A DNA stretch of 13,316 nt from Bacteroidota bacterium (GCA_023390775.1 JAEWCF010000084.1:1-13316); one strand, 5' to 3'; shown: positions 5,837-13,222, counted from the first letter of the stretch. Notes: generated by a model not told the origin, from the sequence alone. Numbers and translations are program-made.

Positions 5837-6783
5837 TCGTTGTTCTCGATCCTCTTGTAGGCGTCGATGATTTTCTTGACCAGCCTGTGGCGCACGATGT
5901 CCTTGTCGTCCAGATAGAGGATTCCCACACCGTCCACGTCCTTCAGGATCAGGAGCGCTTCCTTTAACCCGGAAATCGTCCTTCGGGGCAAATCCACCTG
6001 TCCGGGATCGCCGGTGATGATGAATTTCGCGTTCTTGCCCATCCGGGTCAAAAACATCTTCATCTGGTTGTGGGTCGTATTCTGCGCCTCATCGAGGATG
6101 ACGAAGGCGTGGTCGAGCGTACGCCCCCGCATGAAAGCGAGCGGCGCGATCTGGATGATGCCCTTTAGGATGTAATCTTCAAGTGTCTGTGGCGGAAGCA
6201 TGTCGCGCAGCGCGTCGTAAAGCGGCTGCATGTACGGATCGAGCTTTTCCTTCATGTCACCCGGAAGGAAACCGAGGTTCTCCCCCGCCTCTACCGCCGG
6301 CCGCGTCAAAATGATCCGCCGTACCTGCTTTTCCTTGAGCGCCTTGACGGCAAGTGCGACACCGGTATAGGTCTTGCCCGTTCCAGCGGGGCCCACGGCG
6401 AAAACCATGTCGTTCTTGTGGACCATATCGACGAGGCGTTGTTGGTTGGGTGTCAACGCTTTGATCAACTTGCCTCCAATGCCGTGCACCAAAATCTTGT
6501 CGTGGTCGGGCATGCGTTGCTCCTCCTGCGAATTGCTCTGGATCACGCGTTCGATCACATTGTCGTCGATGCGCTGGTAGCGGCTGAAGTGCTGCATCAG
6601 GCGGTTGAAGCGGTTCTCGAATTCGTCGAGCACTTCCTTTTCGCCAAAGGCCTTGATGGTGGTTCCCCTTGCAACAATCTTGAGCTTCGGGTAGTATTTT
6701 TTGATGGTTTCGAGGTGGACATCCTGTGCGCCCCAAAACTCCTTCGGGGCAATGTCGACGAGTTCGATCGTTCTTTCGTTCAA
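5833..6783 (-). CDS. PhoH family ATPase
   Basis: This 316-residue protein is a cytoplasmic PhoH (PhoH/YbeZ-type) ATPase, a family with a helicase-like P-loop fold that is tied to RNA metabolism and ribosome maturation. Residues 1-100 form the N-terminal region typical of the longer PhoH proteins. The Walker A motif is GPAGTGKT (131-138), Walker B is VILDEAQN (228-235), and the following GDPGQVDLP (258-266) is the sensor region seen in family members. The family segments LTRPAVEAGENLGFLPGDM (159-177) and FMRGRTLDHAF (217-227) are intact. It is not next to ybeY here, unlike in many bacteria. It converges with the DoxX-like gene with no room for a terminator. The ATG at 6783 agrees with the start of the conserved N-terminal region. 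Confidence 0.93.
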   Translation of the reverse strand: MNERTIELVDIAPKEFWGAQDVHLETIKKYYPKLKIVARGTTIKAFGEKEVLDEFENRFNRLMQHFSRYQRIDDNVIERVIQSNSQEEQRMPDHDKILVHGIGGKLIKALTPNQQRLVDMVHKNDMVFAVGPAGTGKTYTGVALAVKALKEKQVRRIILTRPAVEAGENLGFLPGDMKEKLDPYMQPLYDALRDMLPPQTLEDYILKGIIQIAPLAFMRGRTLDHAFVILDEAQNTTHNQMKMFLTRMGKNAKFIITGDPGQVDLPRRTISGLKEALLILKDVDGVGILYLDDKDIVRHRLVKKIIDAYKRIENND

Positions 6784-6815
6784 GCGGCAGTGTATTTAAT
6801 CAAGCCAATAATCAT

Positions 6816-6823
6816 TAGCTTTG
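6816..6823 (+). promoter_or_regulatory. Possible -7 box of the SAM hydrolase operon
   Basis: TAGCTTTG is a perfect TAnnTTTG match 59 bases before the ATG at 6882. The -33 position is weak (TTTA at 6795-6798, 17-base spacer). A second, imperfect candidate TACTTTTA at 6865-6872 lies closer to the gene and would give a leader of a few bases. The sequence alone does not decide between them. Confidence 0.35.
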
Positions 6824-6831
6824 CAATCACT

Positions 6832-6839
6832 CAAATTTA
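6832..6839 (-). promoter_or_regulatory. Possible -7 box of phoH
   Basis: The minus strand reads TAAATTTG, matching TAnnTTTG, 49 bases upstream of the phoH ATG. No convincing -33 box is seen at normal spacing. It lies between the two plus-strand boxes proposed for the SAM hydrolase, so the two divergent transcripts would start from interleaved promoters. Confidence 0.35.
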
Positions 6840-6881
6840 GGGAAATTCGGATTGGTTCCGATATTACTTTTAAACAAATTT

Positions 6882-7727
6882 ATGTCAATAATTACCCTGA
6901 CCACCGACTACGGCCTCAAGGATCACTTCGTGGGCGCGATCAAGGGTAAGATACTTTCCCAAAACCCCGAAACAGCGATCGTGGATATCTCGCACCACAT
7001 CGACCCCTTCAATGCCGCCGAGGCCAGCTACATCGTCTCATCGGCTTACGCTTCATTTCCAAAGGGAACCGTGCACTTCATTGGTGTCGACGCCGAACTC
7101 AACCGCGAGAACCGCCACATCGCCATGCAGTGGAACGGCCATTTTTTTGTTTGTGCCGATAATGGGATCCCCGGCCTGATCGCCCAAAAAACGCTACCCG
7201 AAAAGATCGTTGCGGTCAATATCCACGACAGGCTTACCGAACCCGCCAACGACATTGACGTCCTGGTTAAGGTCGCCTGCCACATTGCCCGCGGCGGCCT
7301 GCTCAACGTGATCGGGAAGGAAATCGAAGACATCAAGCGCCCCACCGAATTGCAGCCCGTGATTTCCACCGACCGCAGCTCGCTCAAGGGTTATGTCATC
7401 TACATCGATCATCTGGGCAATGCCGTGACCAACATCTCGCGCAAAATGTTCAACGAGGCGGCCGCCGGGCGCGATTTCGAGATCGTCATGGGCGGATCGC
7501 TGCGCGGCAACCGCAACAACCTGCGAAGGATCCTTTCGCGGTACAGCGACATCGGCATGGAAACCGATTACCCGATCAAGAATTATGAAGGAGTGAAGAT
7601 CGCGATTTTCAACGAAGCGGGATTCCTGGAAATCGGCATTTTCCGCGCAAACCCCGAAACCGTGGGGACCGCCGCCAACCTGCTCGGCATCTCCTACCGC
7701 GATACCGTAACCGTATATTTCGAATAA
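6882..7727 (+). CDS. SAM hydroxide adenosyltransferase (SAM hydrolase, DUF62 family)
   Basis: This 281-residue cytoplasmic protein belongs to the family that splits S-adenosylmethionine into adenosine and methionine with water, related to the fluorinase and chlorinase enzymes. Family features are the N-terminus MSIITLTTDYGLKDHFVGAI (1-20), VDISHHIDPFNAAEASYIV (34-52), CADNGIPGLI (91-100), the YIDHLGNAVTNI segment (174-185) and the C-terminal NEAGFLEIGIFRANPETVG (244-262). The loop usually written VDPGVG is VDAELN here (69-74), and the usual GRDxFxP segment is replaced by HDRLTEPANDID (115-126). The ATG at 6882 is preferred to an upstream TTG at 6852, because conservation begins at MSIITLTT. 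It overlaps the next gene by one base. Confidence 0.88.
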   Translation: MSIITLTTDYGLKDHFVGAIKGKILSQNPETAIVDISHHIDPFNAAEASYIVSSAYASFPKGTVHFIGVDAELNRENRHIAMQWNGHFFVCADNGIPGLIAQKTLPEKIVAVNIHDRLTEPANDIDVLVKVACHIARGGLLNVIGKEIEDIKRPTELQPVISTDRSSLKGYVIYIDHLGNAVTNISRKMFNEAAAGRDFEIVMGGSLRGNRNNLRRILSRYSDIGMETDYPIKNYEGVKIAIFNEAGFLEIGIFRANPETVGTAANLLGISYRDTVTVYFE

Positions 7728-8032
7728 TGGAACAGGAACTCATCAGGATCGTGCGGCTTGCCATCAGGCCTGAGGAAGAACGAAATTTCCTCGAAAACTT
7801 TGAAACCGTCAAACAGCAGATAAGAAATTCGCCGGGAAACCGTTTGCTTGAATTGCACCGCGACCGCGACAATCCTTCGATGTTTTTCACCTACAGCCAT
7901 TGGGACGGTCCCGAAAGCCTCGAAGCCTACCGCAAATCGGCGCTATTCAGCGAAGTATGGGCCTACACCAAGACCCTTTTCGCCGAAAAACCGATGGCCT
8001 GGAGCACCGAGCGGCTGGTGCGCCTGGACTGA
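7727..8032 (+). CDS. Small ABM-fold protein (antibiotic biosynthesis monooxygenase-like)
   Basis: This 101-residue protein resembles the ABM superfamily: dimeric alpha-beta barrels of about 95-105 residues that include quinol monooxygenases and heme-degrading enzymes as well as many uncharacterised members. Visible features are an N-terminal strand (LIRIVRLAIRP), a helix (EERNFLENFETVKQQIRN), the GNRLLELHRDRDNPSMFFTYSHWDGPESLEAYRKS core and the C-terminal strand around MAWSTERLVRL. No cofactor is required in many members, so the activity cannot be predicted. Its ATG overlaps the previous stop codon as TAATG, a sign of translational coupling with the SAM hydrolase gene. The gldF promoter starts directly at its stop codon. 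Confidence 0.8.
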   Translation: MEQELIRIVRLAIRPEEERNFLENFETVKQQIRNSPGNRLLELHRDRDNPSMFFTYSHWDGPESLEAYRKSALFSEVWAYTKTLFAEKPMAWSTERLVRLD

Positions 8033-8062
8033 TTGCGCATTGATTTGGATTAGCTAACTTTG
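8032..8062 (+). promoter_or_regulatory. Promoter of gldFG, nearly leaderless
   Basis: ATTG (8032-8035) and a perfect TAACTTTG (8055-8062) are separated by 19 bases, an excellent match to the Bacteroidota consensus. The transcript should start about seven bases later, near 8069, while the gldF ATG begins at 8070. The mRNA would have almost no 5' leader. The -33 element touches the stop codon of the upstream ABM gene. Confidence 0.75.
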
Positions 8063-8069
8063 GCCCTGC

Positions 8070-8795
8070 ATGAAATCAATCTTATTAAGGGAAATCAAAT
8101 CCTTTTTCGGTTCGGCGACCGGATATTTGGTCATCGCCGTGTTCCTGCTCCTCAACGGGCTCTTTCTTTGGGTCTTTGAGGGCGAATTCAATATCCTCAA
8201 GAGTGGCTTCGCCGACCTGAGCCCATTTTTCACGCTCGCGCCCTGGATCCTGATCTTTTTGATCCCCGCGGTCACGATGAGAAGCCTCTCCGACGAAAGG
8301 CGGCTCGGAACACTGGAACTGTTGCTCACCCGGCCAATAGGGATCTGGCAGATCGTCGGCGGAAAATTTTTGGGCGCCCTCGCCCTGATCGTGATCGCAC
8401 TCCTCCCCACGCTGGTCTATGTGGGTGCCATCAGCTATCTGGGCATGCCCGCGGGCAATTTCGATGCGGGTTCGACGATGGGCTCGTACCTCGGGTTGCT
8501 TTTCCTGGTGTCGGCCTACACGGCGATCGGCATCTTTTCATCATCGCTGACCGACAACCAGATCGTCGCGTTCATCATCGCGATCATCGTCAGCTTTGCC
8601 CTTTATTACGGGCTTGAGGGTATTGCGGAACTTTCAGGCGCGCAGTCAGGGATCGTTTCGTCCCTTGGCATGGAAAGCCATTTCCGCAGCATGGGCCGCG
8701 GGGTGATCGATACGCGCGACGTAACCTATTTTCTTTCGGTGGCCGCCCTGTTTTTGGCCTTGACCGTTTACCGACTTAAATCGCTCCGGTCATGA
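8070..8795 (+). CDS. gldF: Gliding motility ABC transporter permease GldF
   Basis: This 241-residue inner-membrane protein is the permease of the GldAFG ABC transporter required for gliding in Flavobacterium. It has six membrane segments, near residues 17-36, 54-70, 98-120, 139-159, 165-183 and 217-236, as expected of ABC-2 type permeases. Motifs typical of GldF include the N-terminus MKSILLREIKSFFGSATGYL, the SDERRLGTLELLLTRPI coupling region (74-90) and the C-terminal FRSMGRGVIDTRDVTYF (205-221). Length equals that of F. johnsoniae GldF as I remember it. Its stop overlaps the gldG start as ATGA, so the two are translationally coupled. The ATPase gene gldA is not in the window, in line with its separate location in F. 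johnsoniae. Confidence 0.95.
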   Translation: MKSILLREIKSFFGSATGYLVIAVFLLLNGLFLWVFEGEFNILKSGFADLSPFFTLAPWILIFLIPAVTMRSLSDERRLGTLELLLTRPIGIWQIVGGKFLGALALIVIALLPTLVYVGAISYLGMPAGNFDAGSTMGSYLGLLFLVSAYTAIGIFSSSLTDNQIVAFIIAIIVSFALYYGLEGIAELSGAQSGIVSSLGMESHFRSMGRGVIDTRDVTYFLSVAALFLALTVYRLKSLRS

Positions 8796-10468
8796 AAAAG
8801 CGGAATATGCAGCAACTCGCACTTGTTGTCGTGGCCATTGTCGCGATCAACCTTTTGTCGTCCCGGATCTTCACCCGCTTTGACCTGACCCAGGACAAAC
8901 GCTATACGCTTTCCCCTACCTCGCTGGCCATCGTCGACCAGGTTTCGCAACCGCTGTATATCGATGTATTCCTAAAGGGCGAATTCCCCGGGGAATTCAA
9001 GCGCCTGCAAACCGAAACCAACCAGCTTTTGGAGGAGTTCCGCGCCTACAACAAGAACATCGTCTTCCAGTTCGTCGATCCGCTCGAGAACGAGGACGAG
9101 CGCGAGCAGGTTATGCAAAGCTTTCTGGAACGCGGGCTGACGCCGATATCGGTCACGCTGGACGATAAGGGCAAACAGACGCAGGAGACGGTATTCCCGT
9201 GGGCGATCGCGACCTATGGCGACCGAAGCGTGCGGATTCCGCTTCTCAAGAACATGATGGGCGCCTCGACCGAGGAAAAAGTGATCAGTTCCGTCCAGCA
9301 CCTGGAATATGCGTTTGCCAACGGGCTCCACACCGTTTCGACGGCCCGGGAAAAGAAGGTGGCCGTAATCAAGGGCAACGGGGAGCTGCACGACATCCTG
9401 ATCGCCGATTTCGTCAAGCAGGTGCGGGACAATTATTTCATCGGAACCTTTACGCTGGATTCGGTGGCCAAAAAGCCGAACGAAAGCCTGCAATACCTCA
9501 AGCGGTATGACCTGGCGATCATCGCCAAACCCACCGAACGCTTCACCGACGAGGAGAAACTCGTTTTGGACCAGTTTATCATCAATGGCGGAAAAACCTT
9601 GTGGCTCATTGACCAGGCCAACATGGAAATGGACAGCCTTTACAATGAAACCGGAACTTCGCTCGCCTACCCCAACGATTTGAACCTGAACGACATGTTC
9701 TTCAAATACGGTTTCAGGATCAACCCCGTGCTGGTCAAGGACATCATGGCAACCCCGATCGCCCTCGCCACCGGAGATCCCGGCAGCGGCGCGCAATACA
9801 CGCAGTACCCCTGGTTCTATGCGCCGCTGATCTATCCGTCGGCGAAACATCCGGTCGTGGCCAACCTTGACGGCATTCGCTTCGACTTTGCCGGCGCCAT
9901 CGAGCCGCTAAGGAACGATATTGACAAAACCGTGCTCCTTCAGTCATCGCCTTATTCCAAGGCCGTCGGGACGCCGGTGGAAGTTCGCCTTGACATGGTG
10001 CAGGAAAGGCCTACTCAGGAAGAGTTCAAGAATTCGGGGAACCTTCCCGTGGCTCTATTGCTTGAAGGCAGGTTCAAATCCGTCTACCAGAACAGGGTAC
10101 TTCCCTTCAAGGAGCCCACCTATCTGGCCGAGGGCAAACAAAGCAAGATGATCGTCGTGTCAGACGGCGATGTCATCCGCAACCAACTGGACAAGAATTA
10201 CCAGCCGCTCGAACTGGGATATGACAAATGGAGCGGGAACCTATATGCCAACAAGGAATTTTTAATGAACTGCGTCAACTACCTTCTCGATGACAACGGG
10301 CTGATCGGGCTCCGCAGCAAGGAGGTGTCGCTTCCGCTGCTGGACAAGGAACGGACGTATGAAAAGTACACGACGGTGCAGGTCTTGACGGTCGCGCTTC
10401 CGCTTGTTGTCCTTCTTGTGTTCGGCATCGCGTTCACCCTTTTCCGCGCGCGAAAGTATGGGCGGTAA
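8792..10468 (+). CDS. gldG: Gliding motility ABC transporter auxiliary protein GldG
   Basis: This 558-residue protein is GldG, the partner of GldF in the GldAFG transporter needed for gliding and for stable GldJ-type gliding machinery. An N-terminal membrane anchor (about 8-25) is followed by the family signature RFDLTQDKRYTLSP (29-42). A large extracytoplasmic region then contains the IKGNGELHDI segment and KTLWLIDQANMEMDS. A second membrane segment (about 531-550) ends in a short basic tail, RARKYGR. This layout matches the GldG/ABC-type auxiliary family, and the length agrees with the F. johnsoniae protein. It overlaps gldF by four bases. Residues EFPGEF near position 65 are encoded by an 18-base perfect palindrome (8981-8998). 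Confidence 0.94.
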   Translation: MKKRNMQQLALVVVAIVAINLLSSRIFTRFDLTQDKRYTLSPTSLAIVDQVSQPLYIDVFLKGEFPGEFKRLQTETNQLLEEFRAYNKNIVFQFVDPLENEDEREQVMQSFLERGLTPISVTLDDKGKQTQETVFPWAIATYGDRSVRIPLLKNMMGASTEEKVISSVQHLEYAFANGLHTVSTAREKKVAVIKGNGELHDILIADFVKQVRDNYFIGTFTLDSVAKKPNESLQYLKRYDLAIIAKPTERFTDEEKLVLDQFIINGGKTLWLIDQANMEMDSLYNETGTSLAYPNDLNLNDMFFKYGFRINPVLVKDIMATPIALATGDPGSGAQYTQYPWFYAPLIYPSAKHPVVANLDGIRFDFAGAIEPLRNDIDKTVLLQSSPYSKAVGTPVEVRLDMVQERPTQEEFKNSGNLPVALLLEGRFKSVYQNRVLPFKEPTYLAEGKQSKMIVVSDGDVIRNQLDKNYQPLELGYDKWSGNLYANKEFLMNCVNYLLDDNGLIGLRSKEVSLPLLDKERTYEKYTTVQVLTVALPLVVLLVFGIAFTLFRARKYGR

Positions 10469-10470
10469 TG

Positions 10471-10501
10471 TTAATAAAATTCGGGAGGAAGGTTTTATTA
10501 A
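10471..10501. promoter_or_regulatory. AT-rich inverted repeat between gldG and dnaN
   Basis: TTAATAAAA (10471-10479) and TTTTATTAA (10493-10501) form a perfect 9-base inverted repeat with a 13-base loop, starting two bases after the gldG stop. The right arm contains the presumed -33 element of dnaN (TTTT, 10493-10496). It may be a weak terminator for gldFG, though it lacks a GC-rich stem, or a binding site for a dimeric regulator of dnaN. Confidence 0.5.
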
Positions 10502-10523
10502 TTGTCGGTTTAAAATATATTTG
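10493..10523 (+). promoter_or_regulatory. Promoter of dnaN
   Basis: TATATTTG (10516-10523) is a perfect TAnnTTTG box. TTTT (10493-10496) lies 19 bases upstream and matches three of four -33 bases. The transcript should start near 10530, leaving a leader of about 44 bases that contains a GC-rich hairpin. Confidence 0.65.
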
Positions 10524-10536
10524 TAGCATCTAACTC

Positions 10537-10554
10537 GGCCCTTTTTGCAGGGCC
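10537..10554 (+). promoter_or_regulatory. Hairpin in the dnaN leader
   Basis: GGCCCT (10537-10542) pairs with AGGGCC (10549-10554) around the loop TTTTGC. The hairpin begins only about seven bases after the predicted transcript start and ends 19 bases before the dnaN ATG. No T-run follows, so it is not an intrinsic terminator. It could protect the 5' end or affect ribosome access. Confidence 0.5.
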
Positions 10555-10573
10555 CATGACACAAGAAAACAAA

Positions 10574-11692
10574 ATGAAATTCATCGTATCCAGTTCATAC
10601 CTGCTCAAGCAGCTCCAGGTTTTGGGAAGCGTAATCAACAGCAGCAACACCTTGCCTATCCTGGACAATTTCCTGTTCGAGCTTGACAACAATGCGCTCA
10701 CGGTTTCGGCTTCGGACCTGGAGACCACGATGTCGGCGACGCTGGAGATCGATTCTGAAAGCCGGGGAAGCGTGGCGGTTCCTGCCAAACTATTGCTTGA
10801 GATCCTCAAGACCTTTCCTGAGCAACCGCTGACCTTCACCGTAGAGGAGAATTCCACCATCGAGATTTCGTCCAACTCCGGAAAGTATGCACTGGCTTAT
10901 GCGCCGGGGGACCAGTTCCCGAAGGCCGTTAGCCTTGACGATCCCTCGACCACGATTGTACCGGCCGACGTTTTGGCGACTGCCGTAAGCAAGACGATTT
11001 TTGCCGCGGGTAACGACGACCTTCGCCCCGTGATGTCGGGAGTGTTCTTCCAATTTTCGCCGGAGGGTCTGACTTTCGTGGCTACCGACGCCCACAAGCT
11101 CGTGAAGTACGCGCGCACCGATGTCAAGGCCTCGCAGGTCGCCGATTTTATCATGCCCAAGAAACCGCTCAACATCCTGAAGAGCATTTTGGGTGCCTCC
11201 GATGCCGAGGTGAAAATCGAATACAACGATTCAAATGCAACCTTCTCGTTTGACAACTATGTTTTGACCTGCCGGCTGATCGACGGGAAGTATCCCAACT
11301 ATGAGGCGGTCATCCCGAAGGAAAATCCCAATAAGCTGCTCATTGACCGGACTCAATTCCTGAGCTCGGTGAGGCGGGTCGCGATCTTCTCCAACAAGAC
11401 GACGCACCAGATCAGGCTTAAGATCGCCGGTACCGAACTCAACATCTCGGCTGAGGACATCGATTACTCGAACAAGGCAGAGGAGCGTTTGACGTGCGAT
11501 TACCAGGGCGACGATATGCAGATCGGGTTCAACTCGCGTTTTTTGACCGAGATGCTGACCAACCTGCAGAGCGACATGATCCAGTTGGAAATGTCGATGC
11601 CAAACCGCGCGGGTATCCTGACGCCATCGGATGGGCTTGAGGATGGCGAAACCGTGACGATGCTCGTGATGCCGGTGATGCTCAATAACTAA
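10574..11692 (+). CDS. dnaN: DNA polymerase III beta sliding clamp
   Basis: This 372-residue protein is the beta clamp, the ring-shaped dimer that tethers DNA polymerase to DNA. Three clamp domains of about 120 residues follow each other (roughly 1-120, 128-245 and 246-372). Recognisable segments include SASDLETTMSATLEID, FPEQPLTFTVEENSTIEIS, RPVMSGVFFQFSPEGLTFVA, CRLIDGKYPNYEAVIPKENP and the C-terminal VTMLVMPVMLNN. The ATG at 10574 is chosen because conservation begins at MKFIVSSSYLLKQL; an in-frame ATG at 10556 would add only MTQENK and lies directly after the leader hairpin. It is not beside dnaA or recF here, so it is transcribed on its own promoter behind gldG. Confidence 0.98.
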   Translation: MKFIVSSSYLLKQLQVLGSVINSSNTLPILDNFLFELDNNALTVSASDLETTMSATLEIDSESRGSVAVPAKLLLEILKTFPEQPLTFTVEENSTIEISSNSGKYALAYAPGDQFPKAVSLDDPSTTIVPADVLATAVSKTIFAAGNDDLRPVMSGVFFQFSPEGLTFVATDAHKLVKYARTDVKASQVADFIMPKKPLNILKSILGASDAEVKIEYNDSNATFSFDNYVLTCRLIDGKYPNYEAVIPKENPNKLLIDRTQFLSSVRRVAIFSNKTTHQIRLKIAGTELNISAEDIDYSNKAEERLTCDYQGDDMQIGFNSRFLTEMLTNLQSDMIQLEMSMPNRAGILTPSDGLEDGETVTMLVMPVMLNN

Positions 11693-11702
11693 AACACCAA
11701 TG

Positions 11703-11730
11703 AAGCCGCTTTAACGAGCGGCTTTTTTTT
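11703..11730 (+). terminator. Terminator of dnaN
   Basis: An 8-base stem AAGCCGCT/AGCGGCTT (11703-11710 with 11717-11724) with loop TTAACG is followed by a T-run to 11730. It lies 10 bases after the dnaN stop. Confidence 0.93.
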
Positions 11731-11762
11731 GCTCTTACCTTTTACTTTCCGGCAAGGCGGCG

Positions 11763-11800
11763 AATGTTTCAGGGCCCGCGGGAACGATGCGCGGAACATT
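11763..11800. other. GC-rich hairpin in the dnaN-DUF418 gap
   Basis: The 267-base gap between the dnaN terminator and the DUF418 gene has no credible coding region. It does contain a two-part hairpin: AATGTT (11763-11768) with AACATT (11795-11800), and CCGCG (11776-11780) with CGCGG (11790-11794) around a 9-base loop, with a 7-base one-sided bulge. No promoter is evident before it. The rest of the gap is AT-rich toward the DUF418 start and carries a weak TACATTAG box at 11968-11975. Confidence 0.35.
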
Positions 11801-11997
11801 GACCAACACCGATCTAAGCCGGGAAATTGCCTTTGGCCCCTCCCTCCTAGTGGCATTTTATTGTATCCCTCTCCAATAGGTGTTCGGATTTCGACTATTA
11901 TCTCGAGAGAATTTTAACATTCTATTGAATTGCCTTTAATCGAAATAATAAATCGGCGAAAAAAAAGTACATTAGCAATATCCTAATACTGAGCCGA

Positions 11998-13221
11998 ATG
12001 GAAAAATCGATGCCGATCGAAGAGGGCAAACGGGCTCCCGTGCTCGACGCGCTCCGCGGATTTGCCCTGCTCGGGATCTGCCTTGCGAATTCGGGGTACT
12101 TTTCAATGTACATCTTTAAAAGCCCCGCCGAAAAGAGGGCGATGCCCCTTGGAGGATTGGACAAATGGCTCGAATACGCCCACCTGGCGCTGATCGATGG
12201 GAAATTCTACTCGATCTTTTCGATGCTCTTCGGGATCGGGTTTTCGATTATTATTTTTCGGAATGCGCGCTCGAACGGGCTTACCGTCTTTTACCGAAGG
12301 TTATTGGTTTTGCTGGGAATCGGGTTGATCCACGGATTGCTGATCTGGGACGGCGATATCCTGATATTTTACGCGCTCGCCGGAATGGTGTTGCCCCTTT
12401 TCAGGAAGCTTACGCCGCGCGTGCTTGTGATCATCGCGACGATCATGCTTTTGAGCCCGATTGCCTTTGATCTGGCGAAGGTCATCAGCGACAACCGGCT
12501 GAACATCAGCAAACCCTTTCTTGAGATGGCCATGGCCAAGGACAAGGCTTCCGGGATCGAGGAAAAGGAAATTTCAGATTGGGTGCTCAGGAATACCGGG
12601 TATGACGATCTTCGCCGATGGAACAAATCCGGGCTCTTATGGGGTTGGTACCTTCGGATGGAGGGCAACCGCGTTTTCAAGATTATGGGCATGTTCCTGA
12701 TTGGCCTGGCGATTGGGAAACTGCAGATTTTCGACCAACTGGAGCGCTGGCAGCACGCGTTGCGGCGCGTGATGTATACGATGCTGGCCATTGGGCTGGG
12801 CGGTGGCCTGCTGAAGGTCGTGGCCGAACACGATGGAGTTTCGCTGCCCAAGTGGGGCGGAATGCTCGACACGCTGGGCTATACCCTGAATGTGGCGCCG
12901 CTCGCCATTGCCTATGCCTGCCTTTTCGCACTGTTGTACGCGAATGGAAGGAAAATGCCACTGCTTGAAAACGTAGGGTGGATGGCGCTTACCAATTACA
13001 TCCTTCAATCGGTGATGTGCCTCTTTATTTATTACGGTTTTGGGCTGGGCTTGGCCACTCGCGTTGGCCCATCCGGCTTCATGGCGATCGCGGTCGGTGT
13101 CTTTTTGCTTCAGATGGCCTACAGCAGGCTTTGGTTCACGTATTTCCGGTTTGGCCCGTTGGAGTGGATCTGGCGGTGGCTGACCTATGGGAAGCGGTTG
13201 CCGATGCGAAAGGCGGGATAG
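11998..13221 (+). CDS. DUF418 family integral membrane protein
   Basis: This 407-residue protein has about ten membrane segments, near residues 19-36, 68-86, 100-116, 120-136, 141-160, 227-241, 257-273, 296-313, 328-348 and 358-374. The N-terminal motif RAPVLDALRGFALLGICLAN and the C-terminal DUF418 domain (about 230-398, with LENVGWMALTNYILQSVMC and RFGPLEWIWRWLTYGKR) are typical of a family related in layout to acyltransferase-3 membrane proteins. Its substrate is unknown. A loop at about 161-225 between membrane segments five and six is polar and charged. The gene is separated from dnaN by a strong terminator. A heptamer repeat array starts one base after its TAG stop. Confidence 0.88.
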   Translation: MEKSMPIEEGKRAPVLDALRGFALLGICLANSGYFSMYIFKSPAEKRAMPLGGLDKWLEYAHLALIDGKFYSIFSMLFGIGFSIIIFRNARSNGLTVFYRRLLVLLGIGLIHGLLIWDGDILIFYALAGMVLPLFRKLTPRVLVIIATIMLLSPIAFDLAKVISDNRLNISKPFLEMAMAKDKASGIEEKEISDWVLRNTGYDDLRRWNKSGLLWGWYLRMEGNRVFKIMGMFLIGLAIGKLQIFDQLERWQHALRRVMYTMLAIGLGGGLLKVVAEHDGVSLPKWGGMLDTLGYTLNVAPLAIAYACLFALLYANGRKMPLLENVGWMALTNYILQSVMCLFIYYGFGLGLATRVGPSGFMAIAVGVFLLQMAYSRLWFTYFRFGPLEWIWRWLTYGKRLPMRKAG

Positions 13222-13222
13222 T

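Noticed and set aside
6257..6736. Second minus-strand frame of 159 codons inside phoH
   Set aside because: It is a shifted-frame reading of phoH with an arginine-, histidine- and glutamine-rich product and no family features.
8972..9850. Long minus-strand open frame (292 codons) inside gldG
   Set aside because: It is fully antisense to gldG, which has full-length family similarity, and its product shows no domain or promoter. GC-rich third codon positions commonly keep such antisense frames open.
11729..11917. 62-codon plus-strand frame after dnaN
   Set aside because: It begins in the T-run of the dnaN terminator, has no promoter or family features, and its codons do not resemble those of the neighbours.
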